A stretch of 64,000 nt of DNA, taken from Lacrimispora xylanisolvens. Lineage in GTDB: Bacteria; Bacillota; Clostridia; Lachnospirales; Lachnospiraceae. The DNA lies in NCBI GenBank assembly GCA_017084465.1, contig CP070896.1:2857501-2921500 (forward strand). The letters run 5' to 3'. The notes beneath the pieces are model-generated. The model saw only the letters and a program-made list of their open reading frames with translations, made no database searches and was not told the origin of the DNA. Of the stretch, positions 40,745-51,203 are shown one piece after another (position 1 is the stretch's first letter; every line of letters begins with the position of its first letter). The translations under genes and the position numbers were made by a program.

Positions 40745-40951
40745 ATGAAATGTCCACGCTGTGACGGAAATAAAATTGAAGTGATTGCAACCTCTCCTGT
40801 AGGAAATGTCTGGGAAGTTTATGAATGTATGGATTGCTTTTATTCCTGGAGGTCTACTGAGACGCCCCATATTCATGATAAATTTAAACTGAAAAAAGAA
40901 CAGATTGATACGTTACAGGTTATTCCCCCCATTCCGCCCCTCGATAAATAA
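40745..40951 (+). CDS. Hydroxyarylic acid decarboxylase subunit D
   Basis: 68 residues with two CxxC pairs (CPRC at residues 3-6, CMDC at 28-31), a small zinc-ribbon-like fold. It matches the VdcD/ShdD type subunit that accompanies UbiD-type phenolic acid decarboxylases. WRSTETP and the proline-rich VIPPIPPLDK end are characteristic. It lies 27 nt after subunit C with aaaggag in front. Its exact role in catalysis is not established. Confidence 0.9.
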   Translation: MKCPRCDGNKIEVIATSPVGNVWEVYECMDCFYSWRSTETPHIHDKFKLKKEQIDTLQVIPPIPPLDK

Positions 40952-40967
40952 TATATATAGCTCCTGA

Positions 40968-40997
40968 CTCTTAAGGCTTTCCCCCAAGCCTTAAGAG
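40968..40997 (+). other. Strong 12-bp hairpin between subunit D and transporter
   Basis: A perfect 12-bp stem (ctcttaaggctt / aagccttaagag) with a 6-nt loop (tccccc) and no T-run, 16 nt after the subunit D stop. Without a T-run it is not a classical terminator. It may protect the upstream decarboxylase mRNA from 3' decay and so set unequal expression within the operon. Confidence 0.65.
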
Positions 40998-41048
40998 ATC
41001 CTAAAAAAGATTAGCTTAATGATTCTAATCATGAAAGGAGAAGCTTCA

Positions 41049-42428
41049 GTGACATTCACTAAACAGAAATCAGGCTTTTTAATCGGTATTATTATTTTTG
41101 TTCTTGTCCTACTTCTTCCGCTTGACGGCCTGTCCAGAGAAGGACAGATTTGTCTTGGATTAACACTAATGACCGTGGTCTGGTGGGCTGCACAGGTTGC
41201 CCAGTCAGGTTACGTGGGGGGATTCTATCTGGTCTCCGTATGTCTTTTAAAGCTTGCTGATACAAAAGTGGTATTTGCAGGCTGGACAACTTCAACCCTG
41301 TGGCTGGTTATCGGTGCTTACATGATTGCAGCAGCAGTTAAAGTCAGGATTAGGGGAACGGATCTCTTATGCCTATATCCTGAAATTCGTAAGATCATGG
41401 AAGAGCATTATTATCGGCATTTTTGTACTGACTTTTATTTTATCCTTATTTATTCCTCACCCCTGGCCCCGGGCATTCTTAATTATGTCGGTTATGTCCG
41501 TAGTGATTAAGGCTGGGAATATGCCAAAGGAGGATGCGGTTAAGGTGGGATTTACGGTGTTTGCAGCGTCAGTTCCGGTTTCACTTATTTTCCTCACTGG
41601 AGATTCTGTTATTAACCCGCTGGTAGTGACTTACTGTACGACTGAAAACATTAATTTCATACGCTGGTTTCAGATTATGGGACCGCCGGCTCTGTTTTTA
41701 AGTATTACTACCCTGATCTTAATCCTGATTTTGTTTAAACCATCGAAAGCAGTTGAAGTTAATTTCGATGAGGTGCGTACCGCTCAGTCTGCCCTTGGTA
41801 AAATGACTGAAAAAGAGAAGAGGACTTTAATCTGGATTATGATAGCAATTGGCCTCTGGCTTACCAACGGCATAACCGGTCTTGATGTAGGCTGGGTTAC
41901 ACTGGCGGTAGCCATGTGCATGGCTCTGCCTGTAATCGGTAATGTCTTAACGGTAAAAGAGTGGAGCGATGTTCCCGTTCATGTTCTGGTATTTTTAACT
42001 TCTGCCATTGCAATAGGTAAGGTTGGAGCAGTAACCGGTATGAATGAATGGATTGCAGCTACTCTGCTTCCCAAAACCATGCCGGGTAACATACTGGTAC
42101 TGGCCGTTATGATTGCAGCTATTGCGATTCTGATTCATATGTTTATGGGTTCTGTGATTGCAGTTATGGGAGTTGCCATTCCAGCGATCTTAGTTTGTAC
42201 CAATGCACTGGGAATTAATGAGCTGGCAGTAATTTTGTTATTTATCTGGCTATTTCAGGCCATTATATTCTTCCGTTCCATCACCTTAATATCCTGGTGG
42301 GGCAGGGAGAGGAAAACGGAATGTATACACAGAAGGAAACCATTAAGATGGGGGTTCCGTTACTTATTCCGATTTTCCTGACAGTTGGTTTTGCCGTAGC
42401 GTGGTTTGCAGTTCTTGGCATTGTATAA
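41049..42428 (+). CDS. Anion:Na+ symporter family transporter, DASS/SLC13-like (two frameshifts)
   Basis: About 460 residues, with about 11-12 hydrophobic segments. GWTTSTLWLVIGAYMIAAAV and the downstream helices resemble divalent-anion symporters. In this operon it is a candidate importer of the aromatic acid. GTG 41049 follows aaaggag and is my start; in-frame codons further upstream exist. Breaks are near 41340-41342 (one base too many, restored AAAVKSGLGERISYAYI) and at 42273-42274 (one C missing, restored IIFFPFHHLNILVGQGEENG). Confidence 0.82.
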
Positions 42429-42450
42429 CTGTTAAAAGAGAGGTGTTTAA

Positions 42451-43014
42451 ATGAGAATTATTGTAGGAGTATCAGGAGCAACCGGTGTTATTATGAGTCT
42501 TTATCTGCTGAAAGCGCTGAAAAGTGTTAAGGACTGTGAGGTTCATCTGGTGGTATCGGACTGTGCCAGAAAAACCTGGGAGTTAGAAACCGATTATCCC
42601 TTTGAGAAGCTGGTTGAACAGGCGGATTATTATTATGATGTACATAACCTGGCTGCAGCAATTTCAAGCGGTTCTTATCAGACAGATGGAATGATTATAC
42701 TGCCCTGCAGTATGAAGACTCTGTCAGGAGTTGTAAACGGTTTTACCGATAATCTCCTGATCCGTGCAGCCGACGTCTGCATGAAAGAAAACCGGAAGGT
42801 AATTCTGTGTACAAGAGAAATGCCTCTTGGTAAGGTTCATCTTCGCAATATGATGGCAGCAGCAGATTTAGGCTGTACCATAATTCCTCCAATGCTTACT
42901 TTTTATAATGGTCCTAATTCCCTGGAAGATCAGATTAACCATGTGGTTGGAAAGATCCTGATGCAGTTTGGACTTGATTATAAAAATTTCGTCCCATGGC
43001 GCGGTGCAGATTAA
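42451..43014 (+). CDS. ubiX: Flavin prenyltransferase, UbiX type (decarboxylase subunit B)
   Basis: 187 residues. It joins a dimethylallyl group from dimethylallyl monophosphate to FMN, making the prenylated FMN that UbiD-type enzymes need. The flavin loop is VGVSGATGVIMSLYLLKAL, with ISSGSYQTDGMIILPCSMKT and CTREMPLGKVHLRNM as conserved family segments. The ATG follows agaggtg. It lies between the transporter and lpdD. Confidence 0.94.
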   Translation: MRIIVGVSGATGVIMSLYLLKALKSVKDCEVHLVVSDCARKTWELETDYPFEKLVEQADYYYDVHNLAAAISSGSYQTDGMIILPCSMKTLSGVVNGFTDNLLIRAADVCMKENRKVILCTREMPLGKVHLRNMMAAADLGCTIIPPMLTFYNGPNSLEDQINHVVGKILMQFGLDYKNFVPWRGAD

Positions 43015-43048
43015 CTGTGGATATGGAATTGTAAAAGGGAGAGATATT

Positions 43049-43429
43049 ATGATAAACAAAATTTACGGAGCCGGAAAGTATGCGGTAAGTATGAGTGTCC
43101 ATATAACAACAGGAAACGGACTTGCAGTTTTTATAAGCGGCGGTGAAAGACCACATCTTGGAGGAGTGGCATTGGCATCTCCCGGTGCAGAGATTGATGG
43201 AGAGCAACTTTCCAGCTGCGACTTATGGACCCTGACAGTACCGGGCCATAAGGACGCACAGCTGGCACAAAAAATCGCTAAGAAGCTTTGCACTGCGCTG
43301 GGAGAGCCGGTATCTGTAAGTCTTGGGGTTCATGTTGAACATGCCACAATGGATGAGATTAAACTTCTGTGTGATAATGTGGAGGCTGCAGCAGATTTAT
43401 TTTTAAAAGAGTATCTTAAAAAGGACTGA
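43049..43429 (+). CDS. lpdD: Prenylated flavin chaperone LpdD
   Basis: 126 residues matching the LpdD family linked to gallate/protocatechuate-type decarboxylases, where it is thought to hand prenylated FMN to the UbiD-type subunit. Visible family features are GGERPHLGGVALASP and VPGHKDAQLAQKIAKKLC. I chose the ATG at 43049, which follows gggagaga; a longer frame into ubiX exists but is unlikely. It lies 34 nt after ubiX. Confidence 0.85.
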   Translation: MINKIYGAGKYAVSMSVHITTGNGLAVFISGGERPHLGGVALASPGAEIDGEQLSSCDLWTLTVPGHKDAQLAQKIAKKLCTALGEPVSVSLGVHVEHATMDEIKLLCDNVEAAADLFLKEYLKKD

Positions 43430-43440
43430 TTGGAGTAATT

Positions 43441-43965
43441 ATGGACCATTTGATTTGCGTTGACATACTGGATCGGGAAATAGGGAAAGCGACCAAAGAA
43501 GAGTGTCATCAAAAAGGATTGCTTCACAGGGCTTTTTCGGTATTTTTGTATCATGAGGGGAAATTGCTGCTTCAGCGGCGTGCATTGGAAAAATACCATT
43601 CCGGAGGTTTATGGACCAATGCATGCTGCTCTCACCCTCGATTTCAGGAATCTTTAGAGGAAGCAGTTAAAAGACGTCTTTATCAGGAACTTGGAGTGGT
43701 CTTAAACTGTGAAGAAGCAGGTTCTTTTATTTATTATCATAAGTTTCATGATGATATGTTTGAATATGAATATGACCACGTGTTTATTGGTCAGTATCAT
43801 GGAGAAATCAGTCCGGATCCGAAAGAGATTATGGATCTGAAATGGATGGAAATAGCTGATTTGTCTGAAAGCATGCTGCAAAATCCGGAACAGTATACGG
43901 TGTGGTTTTTAACTGCAGCACCTATGGTTATTAGAAAACTGATGAGCGGAAAAGTACCAGGGTAA
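43441..43965 (+). CDS. idi: Isopentenyl-diphosphate delta-isomerase, type I
   Basis: A 174-residue Nudix-fold enzyme that interconverts IPP and DMAPP. The catalytic Cys is in LWTNACCSHPR and the catalytic Glu in FEYEYDHVF. The Nudix-like stretch is QESLEEAVKRRLYQELG. It starts 11 nt after lpdD, so it belongs to the decarboxylase operon. UbiX needs a dimethylallyl phosphate, so Idi here may supply the prenyl donor; that link is inference. Confidence 0.92.
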   Translation: MDHLICVDILDREIGKATKEECHQKGLLHRAFSVFLYHEGKLLLQRRALEKYHSGGLWTNACCSHPRFQESLEEAVKRRLYQELGVVLNCEEAGSFIYYHKFHDDMFEYEYDHVFIGQYHGEISPDPKEIMDLKWMEIADLSESMLQNPEQYTVWFLTAAPMVIRKLMSGKVPG

Positions 43966-43979
43966 TGACCTGGATTTTT
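43957..43979 (+). terminator. Terminator at the end of the decarboxylase operon
   Basis: A short stem ccagg / cctgg with a 7-nt loop and a T5 run that overlaps the idi stop codon. The stem is short, so confidence is moderate. Confidence 0.6.
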
Positions 43980-44032
43980 CGCTGTTCAGAGATAAATTGG
44001 CTTAAAATAAATACTTAATGGGAGGTACACTT

Positions 44033-45845
44033 ATGAGTGACAAGAAAGGGTTTAAGGTTTGGATTACAAATTTATCGGTTAAATGGAAATTATCAATTGG
44101 GTTTGGTATATTATTTTTAATATTATTAATTTCGTTGGGTACTTCTGCAAGCAGTATATCCAAAATTGGAAACCAGGTAGAATTATATTCAAAATTCACC
44201 TACCCTCTTACCTCCAACAACCTGGAAGCCCAGAGGGAAGCTGTGTCAGTACAGAGATTTTTACTGATGGCGCTTCTTGAAAAAGAATCAGGAAAAGATT
44301 ATCAGGCCTCTCTTGACATGTCCAGCAAAAGCGCACAAAATTTTATGGAGGTTTTTGATAAATTTGCCAAAAACCAGCGAAGTGCAGCAAATGACAAAAA
44401 CATAGCTGACGTAAATCAGCATGTACAGGAGGCGGAAACAGCCCGTAACAAAATTCTTGACCTGCTAAACGATCCATCCAAAAAAGATGCATCAGCTGCC
44501 TATACTATTTTCCAGGAAGAATTTTTACCGCCCTTTAATCAGATCACAGATATAATGGAACAGATGAATGTGGTTGGTGCACAAAAAGCAGATGTACAGA
44601 AACAGACAGCTAAAAGCGTTATTGCAGAGTCATGGGTAATACTTCTGGTGGTACTGGTGGCATCTGTTCTGGCTACCCTTTCTATTATAATTGTACTGAC
44701 ACGGGCAATTCTAAAACCTGTTAAAGAAATAGAAGATGTGTATAAAGACATGGCGGAAGGAAATCTTCGTTCAGAAATTCATTACGAGAGCCGCGATGAA
44801 CTGGGACGTATGGCGGGTAGTATTCGTTCCACCAATGCAAGACTTATTACTTATATTGAAGATATTATTTCAAAACTCACTATGCTTTCTCAGGGAAATA
44901 TGAGTTTTACCGTTGATCTGGATTATGTTGGTGATTTCTCTGCAATCAAACAGTCTTTACTCAGCACAATTGCCTCATTAAATGCGACTATGCAGGTGAT
45001 CCATTCAGCAGCTGAGCAGGTAAACTCCGGAGCAGGACAGGTCTCTGATGCTTCTCAGGCATTAGCATCAGGAGCAACCGAGCAGGCGGCAACCATTGAA
45101 GAACTGACTGCTTCCATTCACAGCGTAACAGAAAAAGCCGAAAAGAATACAGTATCTGTTCGCAATGCCACAGAGTCCGTATTCCAGGCCGGTCAGGGAG
45201 TAGGAGAAAGTAATAACCGGATGAAACTCCTGAATGAAGCAATGAAAGAAATCAGCCATTCTTCAGAAGAAATATCCAAGGTAACAAAGATAGTGGAAGA
45301 CATCGCTTTCCAGACAAACATTCTGGCATTAAATGCAGCAGTAGAAGCAGCAAGAGCTGGTGAGGCAGGCAAGGGCTTTGCTGTAGTTGCGGATGAAGTG
45401 AGAAATCTGGCCGCAAAATCAGCGGAAGCAGCCAAACAGACAGCAGATCTGGTCCAGAAATCAACAGATAAAGTAGCAGAAGGCGAGCGGATGGCAAATG
45501 AAAGCTTACGGCTTAGATGATGTAGCTGAAAAGTCTTCAATGGTGGAAAAAGCAATTAAACAGATCGAGTCCGACACCCAGGATCAGGCTAATTCCATTG
45601 TCGAGATTAACCAGGGACTTTCCCAGGTTTCCGCTGTTGTACAGACCAACGCTGCAACTGCAGAAGAAAGTTCTGCTTCCAGTGAGGAACTGGCTGCACA
45701 GGCACAGATACTGCGTGAACAGATTTCAAAATTTAAACTCACAAGTGTGTCTGTCAGCACAGGAAATGAACCGTTCGCTCCAAGATTTGCGGAACCGGAG
45801 ATGAAGCAATCTGTAACCTTTGATTCAGGGTCCGGAAAATATTGA
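44033..45845 (+). CDS. Methyl-accepting chemotaxis protein (one frameshift)
   Basis: About 604 residues. TM1 lies around residues 15-40, an extracytoplasmic four-helix bundle follows (residues about 40-185), then TM2, a HAMP domain ([21 protein letters not shown]) and a coiled-coil signalling domain. The hairpin tip is [20 protein letters not shown], followed by [19 protein letters not shown]. The break is near 45500-45508 (one base too many). The ATG at 44033 follows gggaggt. It sits directly behind the decarboxylase operon and may sense its substrate, but no ligand is known. Confidence 0.93.
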
Positions 45846-45925
45846 AATTAATTACACAATTGCTCCGTTATCCGTTATAATAATACGGTAGTCGATGAAA
45901 CAATAAAACAAAAAGGAGGACTGCT

Positions 45926-46624
45926 ATGTTAGGGATTATCGGAGCAATGGATGTGGAAGTTGCAGAAATAAAAGAATCCATGAAGGATGTTACGGTTGAA
46001 ACCATAGCGGCAATGGATTTTTATAAAGGAACATTAAAAGGACTGGAAGCAGTTGTAGTCCGGTGTGGAATAGGAAAGGTCAATGCAGCCATCTGTACCC
46101 AGATTCTGGCGGATCATTACCATGTGACTGCTGTCATTAATACAGGAATTGCCGGTTCTTTAAAGAATGAGATCAATATTGGTGATGTAGTGTTATCTAC
46201 CGATGTAGTACATCATGATATGGACGCAACAGGCTTTGGTTATCCCGCTGGACAGATCCCGCAGATGAAGGAATTTTCATTTCATGCAGATGAAAAACTC
46301 CGGAATCTGGCTGAGAATTGCTGCAAAGAGGTGAATCCTGAAGTTGGAATTTTTAAAGGAAGAGTGGTTTCAGGGGATCAGTTCGTCTCTGACAGGGTTA
46401 AAAAAACCTGGATCTCTGATACATTTCAGGGATTTTGTACAGAGATGGAGGGGGCTGCCATTGCACAGACCGCTCACTTAAACCACATACCATTTCTAAT
46501 TATCAGAGCCATCTCAGATAAGGCGGATGACAGCGCAAATATGGACTATAGCGAGTTTGAACAAAAGGCTGTAAAAGCTTCTGTGAACCTTATTTTAGCT
46601 ATGGCAGAAAAATATTCAGATTAA
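45926..46624 (+). CDS. mtnN: 5'-methylthioadenosine/S-adenosylhomocysteine nucleosidase
   Basis: A 232-residue hydrolase that frees adenine from MTA and SAH in methyl-group recycling. Motifs are GIIGAMDVEVAEIKESM, VINTGIAGSL, SGDQFVSD and CTEMEGAAIAQTA with the catalytic Glu, and the proton donor Asp in RAISDKAD. The ATG follows aaggagg. The frame is intact. Confidence 0.96.
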   Translation: MLGIIGAMDVEVAEIKESMKDVTVETIAAMDFYKGTLKGLEAVVVRCGIGKVNAAICTQILADHYHVTAVINTGIAGSLKNEINIGDVVLSTDVVHHDMDATGFGYPAGQIPQMKEFSFHADEKLRNLAENCCKEVNPEVGIFKGRVVSGDQFVSDRVKKTWISDTFQGFCTEMEGAAIAQTAHLNHIPFLIIRAISDKADDSANMDYSEFEQKAVKASVNLILAMAEKYSD

Positions 46625-46751
46625 CTTAATAATCGAATTCTGGCAGGATTTGACGAACGATTCTAGGCTCTCTCATCTTCCCAAAGGCAGTCCGGGTGTT
46701 TATAATAAACCTATCACCCGGAGATGCCGGGAAGAAAGGGGAGCTATTATT

Positions 46752-47668
46752 ATGCTGGAATTTTTACAGACAGGCAAAGCGTTATACGTGATGGCAGTTT
46801 TCTGCGGCATTGGCATTATTACCAGATGGCTTACACGTAACCTCTACAAAAGACTGATTAAAGAATCAGACAATCTGACACTTACTAAAAACAGGAATCT
46901 TCGTGCTTTTAAACAGAAGACCGAATCAACTTATCAAATGAACCAGGGGATTCCCAGGGTCAAGCCTTATTTAGAAAGACAGATGTATGATTTTAAACAT
47001 ATGGGTATTACACTCCATGGCTGGAACATGTTATCGAATCAAATGACACTTTGGTGTTTCTTAGCTGGTGGTGCAGCCGCGTTTGGTTCCTACTGGTACC
47101 GGACAGATCCTTATTACATAGTTTTATATGGTTCGGTAGGAATCATGGCAGGTTTGTTTACCATATTGGTGGATCATGGTGCGGGAGTTACAGAGAAACG
47201 CCAGCAGCTGTTTGCAGCACTGGACAATTATCTGGAGAATACGCTGATCTACAGGCTGGATCAGGAACGGGAGGAAACAGCTTCCATGTCGGGGCCGCGG
47301 CTGGAGCCTCGTGAAAATATCCGTTCCATCTATGGGGCTCAGTCAAGAGTTGCAGCAGAACCGGAAGCGGAGCCTGATCGAAAGGCTGACAGAAGGAGCG
47401 CCAGACAGAGGGTGCGCAACCGTCCTCAAAAGCAGGCGGAGGAATATTCTGATGAAATGGAGCGTTTGCCAATGAGAGGAGAATCCATGGATGCATCGGA
47501 AGTAAAAGGTTCCGTCCGTGATGTTGACTATTTAAAAAAGAGTCTGGAACAGATTGCAGCAAGCAGGGAAAAGAGCGGGGAAACAGACAGGGAGAGGATT
47601 GGCTTAAGGATTTAAATCCGGAAGAGTTAAAGCTGATTGGCGAAATTCTCCAGGAATATTTAACATGA
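46752..47668 (+). CDS. Conserved membrane protein of unknown function (one frameshift)
   Basis: About 305 residues that I cannot assign. An N-terminal hydrophobic segment (residues 10-25) and two more (about 98-140, around FLAGGAAAFGSYWY and SVGIMAGLFTILVDH) are followed by a highly charged cytoplasmic tail rich in Arg, Glu and Gln (PEAEPDRKADRRSARQR). Adding one G near 47577-47592 restores an in-frame end (EDWLKDLNPEELKLIGEIL), stopping at 47668. The ATG at 46752 follows gaaagggg. A possible hairpin (ccgggtg/cacccgg) lies in its leader at 46692-46721. Confidence 0.7.
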
Positions 47669-47779
47669 ACGTTCGGAGGGCAGAAGAAAATAAAGTCGCA
47701 TTTCGATGAGTTCTATGATATAATTTTCCTAAACAGGCAGACAGGAACCTGACATAATAGGAAAAGGAGAATATTAGCA

Positions 47780-49125
47780 ATGGGAAATATAGTTTTTGAT
47801 GATTCCAGAGCAGCAGGATTTGTATCAGCAGAAGAGATGGATAACATGAAAGCCACAGTACTGTGTGCGAAGGATGTGCTGATGAACAAAACTGGTGCGG
47901 GTAACGATTTCTTGGGGTGGATTGATCTACCAGTCAATTATGATAAAAAAGAATTCCAGGAAATAAAGGCGGCAGCAGAAAAAATTCAGAGTGATTCTGA
48001 TGTACTGCTTGTTGTCGGGATCGGCGGTTCTTATCTTGGTGCAAGAGCAGCGATCGAATTTTTATCCCACAGCTTTTATAACGTATTACCAAAAGGAAAG
48101 CGTAAAACTCCGGAGATTTATTTCGTCGGCAACAGCATTAGCAGCAAGTATATTCAGGATTTAAAGGACGTGCTGGAAGGAAAAGATTTCTCCGTTAATA
48201 TTATATCCAAATCCGGTACAACCACAGAGCCTGCTATTGCATTCCGTGTATTTAAGGATCTGCTGATCGAAAAGTATGGACGTGAAGAGGCAAATAAAAG
48301 GATTTATGCCACTACGGATAAGGCGAAGGGTGCGTTAAAGAATTTAGCGGACCAGGAAGGTTATCAAACGTTTGTTGTTCCGGATGATGTGGGAGGACGT
48401 TTCTCAGTGCTTACGGCAGTCGGCCTTCTTCCGATTGCAGTATCCGGTGCTGATATTGATAAATTGATGGAAGGCGCGGCAGCAGCCAGAGAGGAGGCAG
48501 TAAACACACCTTATGAATCAAATGGTGCACTCCGGTATGCAGCGGTCCGCAACATTCTCCTTAGAAAGGGAAAGACGGTTGAGATCGTGGCAAATTATGA
48601 GCCAAGCCTTCATTATGTTTCCGAGTGGTGGAAACAGCTGTTTGGAGAAAGCGAAGGAAAGGATCAGAGAGGTATTTTTCCGGCAGCAGTGGATTTAACC
48701 ACAGACTTGCACTCTATGGGACAGTTTATTCAGGATGGGTCCCGAATTATGTTTGAAACTGTATTAAATGTAGAAGAATCTCCGGCAGAGATCCTCTTAA
48801 AGGAAGAGGAGGTTGATACAGACGGAATGAACTATCTGGCGGGAAAGAGCGTGGACTTCGTGAACAAGAGTGCGATGAATGGAACCATTCTGGCGCACAG
48901 TGACGGAGATGTCCCGAATCTGATGGTGAACGTTCCGGATCAGGATGAATTCAGCTTAGGACAGCTGTTTTACTTCTTTGAATATGCCTGTGGTGTAAGC
49001 GGCTATATTCTGGGAGTGAATCCATTCAACCAGCCGGGTGTGGAAAGTTATAAAAGAATATGTTTGCTCTCCTTGGAAAGCCTGGGTTTGAGAAAGAAAG
49101 AGAAGAGCTTTTAAAGAGATTATAA
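47780..49125 (+). CDS. pgi: Glucose-6-phosphate isomerase (one frameshift at the C-terminus)
   Basis: About 448 residues, interconverting glucose-6-P and fructose-6-P in glycolysis. The phosphosugar motifs are [32 protein letters not shown] and the conserved [12 protein letters not shown]. The A4 run at 49052-49055 lacks one A. Adding it restores [21 protein letters not shown], the normal end, with TAA at 49123-49125; uncorrected, the frame ends in an unrelated tail at 49114. The ATG follows aaaggag. Confidence 0.95.
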
Positions 49126-49139
49126 TCTGGTTTCAATAT

Positions 49140-49180
49140 AAAAAAGTCATGTGAATTATTAAATTCTATGGCTTTTTTTA
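49140..49180 (+). terminator. Terminator behind pgi
   Basis: An imperfect stem aaaaagtcat / atggctttttt enclosing gaatt / aattc, followed by a T-run, 15 nt after the restored pgi stop. Confidence 0.7.
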
Positions 49181-49231
49181 TTGACTCAGACTTTACCCCA
49201 GATTTATTAAATACTTTGAGGAGGGTGAAAG

Positions 49232-50649
49232 ATGTTGTACATTGACCGTGAAAGTAAAATACCAATCTATATGCAAATATATGAACATATAAAACGGGAT
49301 ATTTTAAGTGGTAATATGCCTGTGGAATCACGCATACCTTCCACACGGGTGCTGGCCAATGAATTACATGTGGGAAGGAACTCGGTGGAAAACGCCTATG
49401 ACCAACTTAAGCTGGAGGGATATATCATAAGTATTCCTGGTTCGGGATATCTTGTAAACAGGTTGGAGTTTGAGTTGATTAAGGAATTACCAAAAGGGAA
49501 ACACCCAGGCAATCTTATGATGAAACAACCAGCCAGCCCTCCTGATAAAAGTAAATACAGCTTTCAATATGGCGAACTTGATGAAACAAATTTCCCAAAG
49601 AAGCTCTGGCGAATGCATCTGGCTGACGTTCTGGATGAACCACTGATCCATTCGCCAAACAATTACGCTGACGGAAAGGGTGATCCTCAGTTACGTCAGC
49701 AAATAAAAAATTATCTGTATCTCAACCGGGGCGTACAATGTGAAACAGAGCAGATTATCCTTTGCAGTGGAACACAGTCTGCATTGGAGATGATTATAAA
49801 GCTATTATCAGTTGAGAAAACCATTGCAATGGAAGAACCATGTTATAATGGTGCAAGGGCAGTATTTCTTAGTAATGGTTTGCAAATACAGCCAGTTCCG
49901 GTTGACGAAGAAGGCATTAATCTTCAAAAGCTTTCGCAACAAAAGTCTTCAATCGTTTATCTCTCCCCCTCACACCAGTTTCCCACAGGTGCGGTTATGC
50001 CTATCCAAAACCGGATGGAGATATTAAATCTTGCACGAAAGCAGGATATGATGATTATAGAAGATGATTATGACAGTGAGTTCAGATATAAAGGAAGGGC
50101 CATTCCTTCTCTGCAGTCCATTGATCAGTCTGGGCGCGTGATTTATGTGGGTACTTTTTCTAAGGCTTTATCACCTGGGTTACGAATGTCTTATCTGGTG
50201 CTGCCATATTGGTTATTAGACACTTATCATGAGAAATACAGAGGGTATCAATGTACAATCCCTTTGATTGAACAAAAGACATTGCTGCATTTTATGCAGG
50301 ATGGAAATTGGGCTAAGCATATACGCAGAGTTTGTCTCAGTCAAAAAAGAAAACATGATACCCTGCTGGCTGCCATTCATAATATTTTAGGAGACCGGGT
50401 TCGTATTTTCGGGCATAATGCAGGATTGCACATATTACTTGAGTTCTTGGATGGACAGCAGGAGGATGCGCTTTTACAAAAGGCGCTGCAGTATGGAGTT
50501 TTAGTGTGCCCGGTATCACCGTTCTGGTTGGAAAAGGTAATTATCGGGGCAATACTTTGATGCTGGGATATGGGAAGATAAAAGAGAAAGATATTGAGCC
50601 TGCAGTAGAACTTCTAAATCAGGCATGGTTTCATTCAGACATAGTATAG
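49232..50649 (+). CDS. MocR/PdxR-type GntR-aminotransferase regulator (one frameshift)
   Basis: About 472 residues. An N-terminal GntR winged helix (IPIYMQIYEHIKRDILSG, RIPSTRVLANELHVGRNSVE) is joined to a class I aminotransferase fold. The PLP Lys is in YVGTFSKALSPGLRMSYL, and IIEDDYDSEFRY holds the PLP Asp. Such proteins usually control vitamin B6 or amino-acid genes with PLP as cofactor. The frame breaks at GG 50535-50536 (one G missing); correction extends the protein to LLNQAWFHSDIV. It precedes a DUF454 gene and a PNPOx-like gene that it may regulate. Confidence 0.92.
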
Positions 50650-50671
50650 AACTGTATCCTATAAAAAAGAG

Positions 50672-50701
50672 AATACCGTCCCTTATCAAGAGGACGGTAT
50701 T
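50672..50701. terminator. Hairpin between MocR and DUF454 genes
   Basis: A 10-bp perfect stem (aataccgtcc / ggacggtatt) with a 10-nt loop, 22 nt after the MocR stop. There is an A-run on the left but no T-run on the right, so termination on the plus strand is doubtful. Confidence 0.5.
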
Positions 50702-50750
50702 GCTGTATAATTTTATAATAGAAATAGAATGAAACGGAGTTGCAATAAGA

Positions 50751-51203
50751 ATGATTGAAAAAGAGATGGTTTTTGAAGAATCCGGGGAAGAAATAACTCA
50801 ATTAAAGAGCAGATCCAGAATCGTGAAATTTATTTATCTCACCACAGGGCTGGTCTTTCTGGGGTTGGGACTGCTGGGGGTGGTGCTGCCGGTTCTCCCT
50901 ACAACGCCATTTCTTCTCATTACCACTTACTGCTTTGCAAAAGGGTCTTCCCGATTTCACCAATGGTTTTGCAATACCCAAATTTATCAGAAGTATATAG
51001 AAAACTTTATAAAGGAAAGGGCCATGACACTTAAAACCAAGCTGTCAATTTTAATATTTGCGTCCACAGTTATGATGATTGCATTTGCCACAATCCGTGT
51101 TTTGCCTGCAAGGTGTTTTCTCATTGCAGTGATAATCTTTCATTGGTGGTACTTCTTTTTCCGTATAAAAAAACAAAATAATTTATTACAGGAGGATAAA
51201 TAA
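50751..51203 (+). CDS. YbaN family (DUF454) inner membrane protein
   Basis: 150 residues with three hydrophobic segments. The family core TTGLVFLGLGLLGVVLPVLP-TTPFLLITTYCFAKGS is clear, and FHQWFCNTQIYQKYIENF follows. The function of the family is not known. Its TAA directly abuts the ATG of the next gene, so the two are coupled. Confidence 0.9.
   Translation: MIEKEMVFEESGEEITQLKSRSRIVKFIYLTTGLVFLGLGLLGVVLPVLPTTPFLLITTYCFAKGSSRFHQWFCNTQIYQKYIENFIKERAMTLKTKLSILIFASTVMMIAFATIRVLPARCFLIAVIIFHWWYFFFRIKKQNNLLQEDK

Noticed and set aside
46692-46721. Hairpin ccgggtg/cacccgg as a terminator of mtnN
   Set aside because: It has no T-run and lies 68 nt beyond the stop; only a structured leader can be claimed.
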